From Falciphora oryzae (lineage: Eukaryota > Ascomycota > Sordariomycetes > Magnaporthales > Magnaporthaceae), in the NCBI GenBank assembly GCA_000733355.1, contig JNVV01000067.1:207903-225888 (forward strand): a stretch of 17,986 bases of DNA. The letters run 5' to 3'. Within the stretch, counting starts at the first letter, position 1. The number at the start of each line of letters is the position of its first letter. Under the pieces are notes generated by a model. That model saw nothing but the letters and a program-made list of their open reading frames with translations. It did no database searches and was not told the origin of the DNA. Both the position numbers and the translations under genes were made by a program. Of the stretch, positions 1 through 7,770 are shown piece by piece.

Positions 1-767
1 ATATCCTCAAGCCACTTTACACCCGTTTTATCGTCTGTCCACCCCTTTTGTGTTGCGTGGAATCTCCAAGGCTTGAATCTCTCTTGATCTTCCAGAGGAA
101 ACCACTGCTTTTGTACTGATAAACCCTTGAAAATGACGAGGGGGTCGAGCGCTTTTCCGGTGGCTGAAATGCATTCGATGATGGTCGTCCAACCTCGCGT
201 GCCGAAGGCTTTTTTTTGCAACGGCTTGCAGCCCCTGATACCCAAAACGAGGCCGTTGGATCCGAGGCCCTCCATAAGCCCGCACTCGTCGAGATTGTAT
301 CTGTTTTCCGGCTTGATAGCCTTAACGGCAGGCACCTCCAGACGAGGCCACCACGCCCGGATTACCTCCGTTGAGGCGCCGTTGACGCGTGCGTTTTCTA
401 TGCGCCGGGCTCTCTGGGTTTTGAGGATCGGGTATCTGGCCAAAAAACGAGCCACCCAACGCTTCCCGAGGGCTTGAGGGTCGCCGCCTTGTTCGAGGGT
501 ACGGCTGGCGATATAGCGCAACTTTCCGTGGGTCGGAGGGTACCCTAGAGCGATCTGAACGAGCACCCAATCAGCTAAAAAGAGCTCTTGGGAAGGGTCA
601 ACGCGTTGACGGTGCGCTTGTGCACGGCAGGAGGGCAGGCCGCCTCCAATCCGGCGCCGGAGGGTAGACCTCGGGATACCCCATGTTTTCGAGGCCGACT
701 TAACAGAAGCGCCGGCACGCACGCCCTCGAGGGCGCACGCGATCTCCGTTTCCGTGTATTGCTTCAT
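1..767 (-). CDS. pogo/Fot1-like DDE transposase, C-terminus outside window
   Basis: Transposase that binds the element's terminal repeats and cuts and joins DNA in the nucleus. The frame opens at ATG (765-767; MKQYTETEIACALEGVRAG) and runs 255 codons to the window edge without a stop. Residues about 5-40 form a Psq-type helix-turn-helix (ASKTWGIPRSTLRRRI). A second DNA-binding region of the CENP-B/Tc5 type follows (ALGKRWVARFLARYPIL). The DDE_1 catalytic core starts at YNLDECGLMEG, whose Asp is the first catalytic residue, then RGWTTIIECISATGKALDP and LVIFKG, then a GWTDDKTGVKWLED block typical of Fot1 proteins. Family members are usually about 500-550 aa, so roughly half is visible; the second and third acidic residues lie outside. 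The start is chosen because it precedes the HTH directly and is the first ATG downstream of the terminus. About a dozen CAA/CAG codons are intact with no TAA/TAG. Confidence 0.92.
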   Translation of the reverse strand, partial: MKQYTETEIACALEGVRAGASVKSASKTWGIPRSTLRRRIGGGLPSCRAQAHRQRVDPSQELFLADWVLVQIALGYPPTHGKLRYIASRTLEQGGDPQALGKRWVARFLARYPILKTQRARRIENARVNGASTEVIRAWWPRLEVPAVKAIKPENRYNLDECGLMEGLGSNGLVLGIRGCKPLQKKAFGTRGWTTIIECISATGKALDPLVIFKGLSVQKQWFPLEDQERFKPWRFHATQKGWTDDKTGVKWLED

Positions 768-890
768 GAAGGGTCCGGCATCAAAATGCACCAAAAAAGA
801 GGTCAAAGGATCAATTGCTCGTTAAATGGCGACCCGTTGAAGTTGACGCGTTGAAAATCGGGTGGTTGGAATTAGGGTGGCCGGAAGTGG

Positions 891-918
891 GGGGTGGCGC
901 AAAACAGGGGTCTTGACT
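891..918 (-). repeat. Terminal inverted repeat of the pogo-like element (candidate)
   Basis: Read on the minus strand, the segment starts AGTCAAGACCCCTGTTTTGC and sits directly against TA (919-920). Start sequence, TA abutment and position 124-151 bp upstream of the transposase ATG all fit a Fot1-type 5' end. The inner limit is a guess because the partner repeat is not in the window. Confidence 0.55.
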
Positions 919-1125
919 TATCACAAGCACACGCAGTCATATTATGCGGGTTCCGAGGCTTTTTCGGTGCAGGCGGGCGGCGAGGGTGAACTGGCTGAAG
1001 CTTTCACCATGCTCTCGGGTAATGCGCGGGGGGACCGGGGCGGAGACGAGCCCTGACTGGATGTGGTCGGCTCCCGGCAGGATGTCAAACATGTCGGTTC
1101 TATCATTGCATCATCGCTGGTCCTA

Positions 1126-1163
1126 CAGTGGGGGGACAAAAGTTTCGTCAAAATTCAATTCCC
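1126..1163 (+). repeat. Orphan Tc1/mariner-like terminus
   Basis: A TA dinucleotide (1124-1125) is followed by CAGTGGGGGGACAAAAGTTT, the layout of a Tc1-type left terminus (TA, then CAGTG, then a G-rich and CAAAAGT block). Six G at 1130-1135 are mirrored by five C at 1159-1163. I found no matching inverted copy downstream and no Tc1 transposase, so this is a relic end or a resemblance only. Confidence 0.3.
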
Positions 1164-1232
1164 CCGCTGGATTGGCCTGCCCCTCAGTACGGAATACAAT
1201 CACTGATTGCAACTGCTACTACAGGGCCCTGC

Positions 1233-1251
1233 AGCGCTAGCTTCTAGCGCT
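1233..1251. repeat. Perfect 8-bp hairpin
   Basis: AGCGCTAG and CTAGCGCT are separated by CTT, giving a perfect stem with a 3-nt loop. It lies just after an AGGGCCCT palindrome. There is no gene context to assign a role; it could be part of a decayed transposon end. Confidence 0.35.
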
Positions 1252-1329
1252 TGTGACCCTGCGCCTGCGTGCCTCGGGCAACTCATCTTGAGCCCCGCTC
1301 CTGCTCGCGTCACGTCCCCTCCTGGCCAC

Positions 1330-1975
1330 TCAATCGTCAACCACGACCAGGGTCGTAACACTTTTGTAGTATGCCGAACTGGTGCTGAGATGGAAGACGA
1401 CGCCGAAGATGGGCGGCGACTCCGTGGCGGGTGACCCTGGCTCAGCCTCCGCCGCCGTCTCGAGTAACCTGCACCGGGGAGGCTCCCCAGGCCACCTCTC
1501 CCACGTCCGACGCCCGGTCCGATGTTCGGCGGCGCTTCTGCCTGGGGTTATCGTTATCGGTAGCCACCATTGCCGGGACCTGATCTCGTCTTTCAATTCC
1601 CGACCGATCGGTAGCTGAGTGAGCGTTTTCCACAGTTGCTCCACGCGGTCTCGGCCTGCTGTCCCACGCGCCTAAACCAGGGATTTTGGAACTTATACAT
1701 CGTCTCCTTGTGCTATTGTAGTTGTCCTTGCCGTCTGGCGCTTCGTCTTGCAGTTTAGTGCGATATGCCCCATCTTGTCGCAGTTGTAGAAGGTCGCCGT
1801 CTTCTGCCAGTCGTCGCCACCGCGTGCCGGTCTGGGGGATGGCGCTCCCTGCTGTCCCTGTCCTTGGTATGGTCCGACGCTGCTCGTCTGATGGTCAGCC
1901 GATCTACATTCCCTGATTCACACTGATCGACATTTTCGCAGGCGCTTTTGCCGCCCGCGCCTCCCTCTCGACAGA
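1330..1975 (-). pseudogene. Decayed retroelement gag-like fragment with zinc knuckle
   Basis: The minus strand at 1750-1791 reads FYNCDKMGHIALNC, a retroviral-type CCHC zinc knuckle (C-x2-C-x4-H-x4-C) whose first Cys is Phe. Before it is a Gly/Gln/Pro/Arg-rich stretch (GPYQGQGQQGAPSPRPARGG) and after it a Lys/Arg/Thr-rich one, as in the C-terminal part of retrotransposon Gag. The frame is broken by stops at 1918-1920, 1693-1695 and 1672-1674 and continues to about 1330 with EQLWKTLTQLPIGRELKDEI. Upstream (about 1930-1975) another frame reads SVEREARAAKAPAKM, suggesting a frameshift. Gag proteins package element RNA in cytoplasmic particles. No RT or integrase is visible nearby. Ty3, copia or LINE-type gag cannot be distinguished. 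Confidence 0.42.
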
Positions 1976-3221
1976 TAGCAGGCTCGCGGTCCCGCCAAAC
2001 AAAGTTCTACCCGCTGCTGCACACTGCTTCATCCCCCAGGTGGTAAAAGTATCTACTTTAGCACATCCTAAATGATATATTTAGTATAACTCCCAGCTAA
2101 ACCGGTCAAAACCATCACAGCCCAATACATATCGTCCTGTGCTTCCGCCGCTGGGAAGCCCGGCACAGCCGCGAGCCCGATTGCTGAATGAGACCCTGGA
2201 CATTGGGCCTCGGCGGCGCAGCTGCTCGTGGCCCGCTTCAGCGGCTGGTGCTACCCGTGGCATCTGTGCTGAGTATATACAACCGGTTGCGTCGCCGCCC
2301 ATCTCCGGCCGCGTGGGACATGGCATCGTTAAGTCAAAAGCGCCGGGTGCGAGGCCCGGCCGCCCGACATGAAATTGGCGCGTACAAGGCCGCAGACCGA
2401 GAGGGCGGTCTGCACTGCATATCGCAGCGCCGACGTCGTCGATTACGGCCGGCGTGGTGCCGTTAGGAGGACAGTGAGTGGCCCCCAGGCTGCCGATATA
2501 TCCACTACCGAGCCAGGCGGCGGCTAGGTATGATCCTGCATATTGGCCTCGAGCCCCCGGCCTCGGGAGACCTGGGAGATGGCAGACGACTGGAAGGGAT
2601 TCAATATTGATGAGTTCCTCCATGGCGCTTCCGTAACCCGTATATTCCTCAGCTTTGATCTTTGCTAATTATCGTGGCTTTTGCCACGGCCTCTCCGGTA
2701 CCCTTACAAGCTCCTAATAATACCGTGGTGCAGGTCTCCTTCCATTTGGCGCTTAGCTACACCTCAGGCTTTCCGAAAGCAAGCAACTGTCAAGGTGGCA
2801 CAATCGTCACGATCACGTGACCGCCGTTGCGTCAACTCGTTGGCCAGACGCGCCGCCAGAAGGAGAGATCAGCTGGGCAAACGTAGGTGGAAACGCGGCG
2901 TGGATAACCCATAGTGAAAATCAATGGATGGCTTACGCAGGGACCCGCTATAATCTAGGTCAAGGCAGGCTGGGAATTTAATGACGGCCATTACACCCTA
3001 CACTCATTACTCCAGTGCTTCATTTCAATCCTCTGCATCTGTTAAACTTGCCGGAAGAGGATGGTGGAGAGAACCCAACTCCTGCCGCGGCCCTGAAACA
3101 CCCAACCATCCGCCACCTCAAGAGCTCTATGGCTGGTTCCTGATCACCCACGAGCCCGTCACGGAGCCGGGCCTTATCTCCTCGCTGCCGAGTGCCTTCC
3201 CCTCCCTCGCAGACAGCGTAG
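1976..3221. other. Stretch without a recognisable gene
   Basis: A 180-codon minus-strand frame at 2081-2623 has no recognisable domain, and its Cys/Gly/Pro/Arg-rich composition looks like chance translation of GC-rich DNA. AT-richer sequence at about 2040-2100 and 2640-2720 separates GC-rich blocks. A short hairpin, CGTGGC-TTTT-GCCACG, lies at 2673-2688. The last part (about 3050-3221) may hold upstream remains of the bZIP-like fragment, but no frame there is convincing. The region is probably old, scrambled repeat or gene debris. Confidence 0.5.
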
Positions 3222-3470
3222 CCGACCTTCGAGAACGCCAGCTTCCCCTTCTCCTACACCGACGCGCAGCTCCAGGACTTCCTCAGCAACCCGTCCCCTT
3301 ACCCCTCCGTATCCTCGCCGCGGTCCTACGCCGCTACGGAGATTACCTATAGCCGGCGCCTGCAGCGGGCAGCGCTCGAGCGCGCCCTGGCGCTCATCTC
3401 CCTTCCCAACCCGCCCCGCTGCGCCTAGTCCGCGTTTTCGGCTTCTACTATCCGAGCCGGACGTGCCCGA
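3222..3470 (+). pseudogene. Fungal bZIP-type transcription factor, C-terminal fragment
   Basis: The frame after the stop at 3219-3221 reads PTFENASFPFSYTDAQLQDF, then a Ser/Pro-rich spacer, then TYSRRLQRAALERALALISL and PNPPRC before TAG at 3426-3428. The RRLQRAALERAL...PNPP...RVFGF arrangement is one I associate with the conserved C-terminal region of certain fungal bZIP factors. The RVFGFYY part follows in another frame from about 3431, so a frameshift has split it. A third frame carries SEPDVPEPDVRLTLNAWK at about 3459-3512, suggesting further small indels. No basic/leucine-zipper segment is visible upstream. Such proteins are nuclear regulators, but this fragment cannot make one. It points tail-to-tail at the polymerase pseudogene. 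The family call is from memory of the motif and is tentative. Confidence 0.45.
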
Positions 3471-3646
3471 GCCGGATGTACGCCTCACCCTTAACGCGTG
3501 GAAGGCGACACGCATCTGCACTTTTGCCAGACCGACCTGCTCAGGCCACACTAGAATCCGGCATCTGCTTAGGTTTGGCACTCCTAGTCCACGAAAAAAT
3601 AAATGAAGAAAAAAGGCGACAAGGAAAAAGAAAAAAGGAAACTACA

Positions 3647-4700
3647 TCAGCACCACCGTTCCCAGGGCTCCCGCCACTTGACCCCCAGAATCTCAAAGAT
3701 CCTCCTCTCATCCCTCCCCTCGGCCAGCTCCCTGGTCGTGATCTTGCTGCGCCCCGGACCCCGCACCACCTCCCGGTAGAGTCCGCGCTGGTTGAGTCGC
3801 ATGCATTTTTTGGACGCTAATAGCCGCATGCTGCGGTTGAAGATGTCGTTGCCTATGAAGTAGATGAGCGCCGCTTCGTACTCGGTTTCGGGCACCAGCA
3901 GGAAGTCGACCTGCCGCCGTCCCGGGATCCCGCGGCAGCACGCAGCAGCCGTGCCATTTGCTCCCTCCCGGCCGGTCCGTCCGCAGTGCCGCGACCGTGG
4001 CCATTACGACCCCGGCTTCGGTTAGGCGTGATATGAGCGCGCTTAGGAAAGGGACCAGCTCGTCGGTGCTCGCGGTGCCTTTTTTGGTGACGATAAAGTC
4101 CACGTCCCCCGACGTTTCGGCGCCGCGCCGGTAGCTGCCCCCGATAAGCAGCTTTACGCCCGCGTCGACGAGCGCCGCCTCGCGCCGCACTGCTTCGCTA
4201 AGCGCTTCGATTTCGGCCCGCAGGATGCGAGAGTTGAGATCCGCGTACCGCTCGATCCCTATACGTTGCGCCGGCGTTAACTTTGCCCGTGCCGTTAGGC
4301 TTTCGAGCGTGCGGAACCCCTGGCTTATCCACTTTTGCGCCTGTATAACGTTTACGCCGTAGATGCCTAGGAAGGTTTGGAGGACCGCGTTGAGCGGTTC
4401 CGCGCGCGCGTATTCGAGTTTGCGCAGCCGGTCCGTCGTTGCAATTTTTTTGATTTTGTGTGCCAGCCGCGGGCTTACCGCCGGCAGTTGAGCCGCTTTT
4501 TCCTCCGTTGCGATCCTGCGGTCTGTCGTCCGTTGTAGTGTCCTGATGGCTTTGCGGTACGCCGTCGTGCGCCAGTAGTTGTTGGTGCGCGCGTAAAAGT
4601 CGCATATGCTTTGTAGGATTTCGATCGTTCGCGCGTTGGGGTTCGCTTGCGTTTCCGCCTTTTTGCTATTCCTGGCACCGCCGTGGTTGCACGCGAACAT
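3647..4700 (-). pseudogene. Family X DNA polymerase (fungal Pol4/Pol lambda-like), frameshifted
   Basis: Gap-filling repair polymerase used in base excision repair and end joining in the nucleus. From the first Met (4698-4700): 8-kDa region (NPNARTIEILQSICDFYART, WRTTAYRKAIRTLQR), fingers with a GIYGV hairpin (LQTFLGIYGVNVIQAQKWI), palm with IGGSYRRGAETSGDVDFIV holding the first two catalytic Asp, then SKWHG. About 260 codons in, between about 3915 and 3931, one extra base (or loss of two) shifts the frame. The next frame gives RRQVDFLLVPETEYEAALI (third catalytic Asp at 3905-3907) and the thumb (GNDIFNRSMRLLAS, MRLNQRGLYREV, GRDERRIFEILGV), ending at TGA 3647-3649 with a family-typical C-terminal Cys. 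A TAA lies two codons before the Met. Upstream, a Gly/Ser/Asn/Lys-rich linker stays in frame up to the LTR at 4821. No BRCT domain is visible. A sequencing error could mimic the frameshift. Confidence 0.88.
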
Positions 4701-4820
4701 GTCCTTTTACGTCGTCGCTTTCCCGCTAGCTTTGGAGCTATTACCGCCGCCACCTATTTTGCGGCCGCGGTTATCCTTTAACCCGTTGCTGTTCCCGCTT
4801 TCCTTACTATCGGATGTGGC

Positions 4821-5349
4821 TGTAACACCCCACACAGAACCATGGCCAGCAGCCGCAGGGGACGCCGCCGGTGACCACAAGGGAGGCCTCCGGGTGGTAG
4901 CCGGAGGGGCGCAAGCCCTGACGGATGTGCGGATCAGGGGAGTTTAACTTTGCGACACGCGCGCCGATCAGCCCCCGCAGATCAGCCCGGCCCGGAACCC
5001 TAAAAGAGACGAAACACATCCGGCTCCGACGGACGCCGCGGAGGAGGCAGCGTGCCGACAACAACCGAAAGGCAGACCCCGACGGACGCCACGAAGGAGG
5101 AGGCAGCGCCGACGACAGCCGAAGGACGGCAGGAGGGCCAGAGCATAAGGAGGGCCCGAGAGACCCCCTGTGAAGGAGGTCCGGAGGGCAAGCTATCGTT
5201 TTCTGTTTCTACCTACACCATAAACTTGTTGAGCCCTGCACGAATACGACTGTTGAGCTGCTGAACCTCTGAGACCTCCTTGCGAGAACCCCCCTTTTCT
5301 AGGCCTGACACTACTGTAGCTGGCTATAGTAGGGCGGAGGCCTGTTACA
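4821..5349. repeat. Solo-LTR-like block bounded by TGTAACA/TGTTACA
   Basis: The block begins TGTAACACCC and ends GGCCTGTTACA; the ends are perfect 7-bp inverted repeats of the TG...CA type found in fungal gypsy LTRs. The length (529 bp) fits an LTR. There is no second copy in the window and no coding region beside it, so it would be a solo LTR left by recombination. The flanking 5 bp do not match (GTGGC before, ACGAG after), and no primer-binding site follows. It interrupts the N-terminal linker of the polymerase pseudogene. It contains a two-copy 53-bp tandem repeat. Orientation is unknown. Confidence 0.42.
5026..5131. repeat. 53-bp tandem duplication, two diverged copies
   Basis: CCGACGGACGCC occurs at 5026 and 5079, each time followed by a similar purine-rich block (gGAGGAGGCAGCG, then CCGACnACAnCCGAA). 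The spacing is 53 bp and the copies differ by several substitutions and small indels, so the duplication is not recent. It lies inside the LTR-like block. Confidence 0.6.
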
Positions 5350-5716
5350 ACGAGGGGCTTTGCTATCCCTGCGCTTACGGCGTATGGGACGGTCGGAGCA
5401 GAGCCCGCGGTACCCCGCTAGGTACGCGCGGGTGCAGCCGTCGCACGGGACAGCCCGAGGGGTTGCCCCTTCGGGCATCCCGATAACGGTGCCCCTTTCG
5501 AGGGCAGGCTGGCGAGGACGGGAGACGGGGGCGCGAACGCGGTCGCGCGAAAACTATAAAGGAAAAGTCAGCACAAAAAGGGGGGTGAGGTTTGGGAGAA
5601 ACAATCGGGTGCGTTAAAAGCATTTAAACTAATAAGCTTTTGCTCGCGCAGCATAAACACATAAAACTTACCGGGGACGGGGGCTTACCCCGGCTTTGCC
5701 GGTCCGCCCGAGGCGA
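5350..5716. other. GC-rich non-coding stretch
   Basis: No frame here has recognisable protein features on either strand. A near-perfect GC-rich hairpin (GCCCGAGGGG / CCCCTTCGGGC) lies at about 5452-5475. The end of the segment would be the 3' untranslated region of the minus-strand gene at 5717-6145. If the block at 4821-5349 is a solo LTR, the missing N-terminal part of the polymerase gene would be expected here on the minus strand, but no BRCT-like sequence is visible. Confidence 0.4.
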
Positions 5717-6145
5717 TTACAAGATTTCGTCGACCTCCTCCTCCTTTTTTTTTTTTTTTTTTTCCTCCTTTTCGCTATCTACGTCCGCCGGGCGGACCTT
5801 CCCCTTGTCGTTTACCTAATTGGGAACTGGAAAACGCTCCCTTTCGAACGAAAGGGATATTCCCGGGGGAATGACGGAAGAGGGCCGCTTGACGGATGTG
5901 TCCTTAAGGAGGGCCGGGGCCGCGGCGGCAGCAAAAACGAGGTCCGAGTACCTCGCCTTCGGCGGCGGCAGCGGGCGCGCGGAGGGCAGCGGGCGGCGCG
6001 CGGGCGCAGGCGGTGGCGGCGCCGGAAGCGCGGCAGGCGGCGGCGGCGCTACTGCTACTGTTGCTATTGTTGCTACTACTGTAGGCGGAGGCTGCGAAGC
6101 CTCCGCTTGCGAGGTTTGGAGGGCCAGCGCTAAGTCGTAATCCAA
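5717..6145 (-). pseudogene. Small low-complexity protein with UIM-like start
   Basis: The minus frame from LDYDLALALQTSQAEASQ at 6145 runs to TAA at 5717-5719, about 142 codons with one internal TAG (5816-5818). LALALQTSQAE matches the ubiquitin-interacting motif pattern (hydrophobic-x-x-Ala-hydrophobic-x-x-Ser-x-x-acidic, preceded by Asp residues). Next come a Pro/Ala-rich low-complexity stretch encoded by trinucleotide-like repeats, a more ordinary segment (RPSSVIPPGISLSFERERFP) and a charged tail (DVDSEKEE, six Lys from a 19-nt A run at 5745-5763, EEEVDEIL). There is no ATG at the 5' end. On the minus strand a GTAAGT donor near 6214 and a TAG acceptor near 6153 would make a ~60-bp intron joining an exon with an ATG near 6278, which is unproven. 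The TAG sits where Gln would fit, so light RIP is possible. No family is recognised. Confidence 0.42.
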
Positions 6146-7449
6146 ACGCTCTCTATATGCTTAATACGGTTAACGCGCTCCTAAAATTGCGATCCAAAAA
6201 GTATAAAGCACTTACTGCTTACGGGCTTGCGCCCGCTCCGCCGCCTTTTTTTTGCCGAAATTTGGTATTGCTAAACATCTGCAACAAATTAGCATCAAAT
6301 GCTCCTTAATTCGTCGCGCGCGCGCGCACGCCCCCGGAAACGCGGAAACAAAATAAACTTACAGTTATTTTAAGGTCTGGGCTCTAATAACGCATAAAAG
6401 TTAGCTTAACCTACTGCCGGAGAGGTTAAAGGTATCATTACGTACAAATTGTTGGTTATTGCTAAAGAAAGGAGAAAAGAAAGAGACGCCCGGGTAAAAG
6501 CCAACGGTAAAGCCTTTTTTAATATCGCGCAACCAATAGCAGGTACCGGGCGCGCACTAAAAAGGAAGGAGCACTTAGGTTTTTAAAAAAGGAAGGAGCC
6601 CATACGCGAACCCCGATCCTTTGGGCCGGAACTAACAAGCACCCGGAACCCCGGGTCAGGTTTAGAAAATACCAAAACGAGCATCCAATAAAAGGACAAA
6701 AACGCTCGTAATACCTTTATTTTAGCTTTCCTTTGTTTATTATTACAGCCGGTGCCTTCCGAGCACTAACTGGGGTGTATCGCAAAGAATCGAAGGGGTC
6801 CTCCGGCTATGCCGGCCAAGGTTTGCATCACCACCCTCGCCGGCGTCGCAAGTGCTTAATAAGCGGTTACAAAGCACTCGGCGACGCCGAAAGGGGCTTT
6901 CCACTCCTACTGCGCACTCAGGTATAAAGACCCCGAGGGTTGAAAACCCTCGGGCACTTTTCCTAGTAGTTCCTTAGAGGTAGAAATAAAGCCAAACGGT
7001 CTACTGCATGCACTTCTACTTTGCAACACAAAATATTTGTGGGTGCCTGGAGGCCAGGTCACGTGGCCGGCCCAGGCCCTCTGTCAGCCATGACATAGGC
7101 GCGCATGGTTGTCGTCTTTTTGGTGCGAAGTGCTGCGCAGCTCGGCGCCGTCGGCAGACGAAGCTACCGGTAACATATCGCTGTGCCTGGAAGGAGAGCC
7201 GCCATGCATGATCCTTGATGCAGGTGATTGGAGGTGAGTCGTTGATGAATCGGCATCGACGGAGGTGCAATGCCGCTTATTGTCGGGGCTTATAATAAGG
7301 ACTTAGTGTGTAAGGGTTTGGAAAAGGCTTTGATTCAGGTGATGGTTTTTTGAAGGAAGCTCGGGGAGGAAAAAGAAGAAAGGCTTAAAGGTTTGCCAGG
7401 GTATTACAAGAAGAATGCATGCAGTAGGCCTTTTGCGCGCTGGTTTGTG
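6146..7449. other. Stretch without a convincing gene
   Basis: The AT-rich left part (6150-6760) is the expected promoter side of the minus-strand gene at 5717-6145. It includes a CG alternation at about 6315-6328 and homopurine runs. On the minus strand GCTAAT...TTGCAG/ATG near 6279-6292 resembles a branch site and acceptor. The 6760-7449 part has short frames on both strands with no recognisable domain. A perfect hairpin lies at 6932-6954. The segment ends at the 5' LTR of the retrotransposon. Confidence 0.45.
6932..6954. repeat. Perfect 10-bp hairpin
   Basis: CCCGAGGGTT and AACCCTCGGG are separated by GAA, forming a strong stem-loop followed by CACTTTTCC. It looks like a bacterial terminator, but the context is fungal and no transcript end is otherwise indicated. 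It may be a transposon relic or an RNA structure. Confidence 0.4.
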
Positions 7450-7726
7450 TGTAAGGAGGCCCGTCGCGATAGAGAGGGTCGCCACAGAGGAGGGTCTCAG
7501 CCTCCTTGGTGGGGCTGCGCTTTGTGGAGGCTTGAGATACCTAGGCACGTGACGGGGCCCAAGGGGCCATGCTACTTAGGCGGCTTGGTTGAGGCAATCC
7601 GACGATTGCTACAACTAAGCTGAAGTTGTCGTATCTACCTTATAGCAATATAGGACTTTTACCCCCTGATTACCGTCTAGCATTATCGTGATCACCTCGT
7701 ACAGGCTTTCGGCTTACCCCGTGACA
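7450..7726 (+). repeat. 5' LTR (277 bp)
   Basis: Begins TGTAAGGAGG and ends CCCCGTGACA. It aligns without gaps to 16231-16507; I count 18 differences, all C/T or G/A. The LTR would contain the promoter and the start of the R region. The self-priming match (7617-7625) suggests transcription starts near 7617, although no clear TATA box is seen about 25-30 bp before it. Confidence 0.95.
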
Positions 7727-7728
7727 TT

Positions 7729-7737
7729 CTTCAGCTT
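7729..7737 (+). promoter_or_regulatory. Probable self-priming primer-binding site
   Basis: Two bases after the 5' LTR, CTTCAGCTT is the exact reverse complement of AAGCTGAAG at 7617-7625 inside the LTR, also kept in the 3' LTR. There is no TGG start complementary to a tRNA CCA end here. In the Tf1/sushi chromoviruses the first bases of the transcript fold back on a site just after the LTR to prime reverse transcription. Position and length (11 nt in Tf1, 9 here) fit that mechanism. The mechanism is inferred. Confidence 0.55.
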
Positions 7738-7770
7738 TTACACCCTTTTTGGGAGTACGAGCCGATCACC

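Larger units (their letters stand above)
1..918 (-). mobile_element. pogo/Fot1-like DNA transposon, right part
   Basis: Cut-and-paste element of the Tc1/mariner superfamily, pogo/Fot1 group, transcribed leftwards and cut by the window edge. It is defined by the transposase frame (1-767), a 151-bp leader, and a terminus at 918 that on the minus strand begins AGTCAAGACCCC and abuts a TA dinucleotide (919-920). TA is the target site of this superfamily, and AGTCAAG-type ends are familiar in fungal Fot1 relatives. The leader has subterminal GGGTGG-type repeats (860-897). The other end lies outside the window, so the inverted-repeat match and TA duplication cannot be confirmed. The transposase keeps all its Gln codons, so the copy escaped the decay seen at 7450-16507 and is probably younger. 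Confidence 0.75.

Noticed and set aside
322..854. Several 60-120 codon frames over the transposase
   Set aside because: They are shadows of the uninterrupted minus-strand transposase frame (1-767).
2081..2623. 180-codon minus-strand frame as a gene
   Set aside because: No domain, odd Cys/Gly/Pro/Arg-rich composition, no neighbouring gene signals. GC-rich DNA often yields such frames.
7016..7270. 84-codon minus frame and overlapping plus frame as genes
   Set aside because: Both are short and without domains; neither shows a start context or splice signals I would trust.
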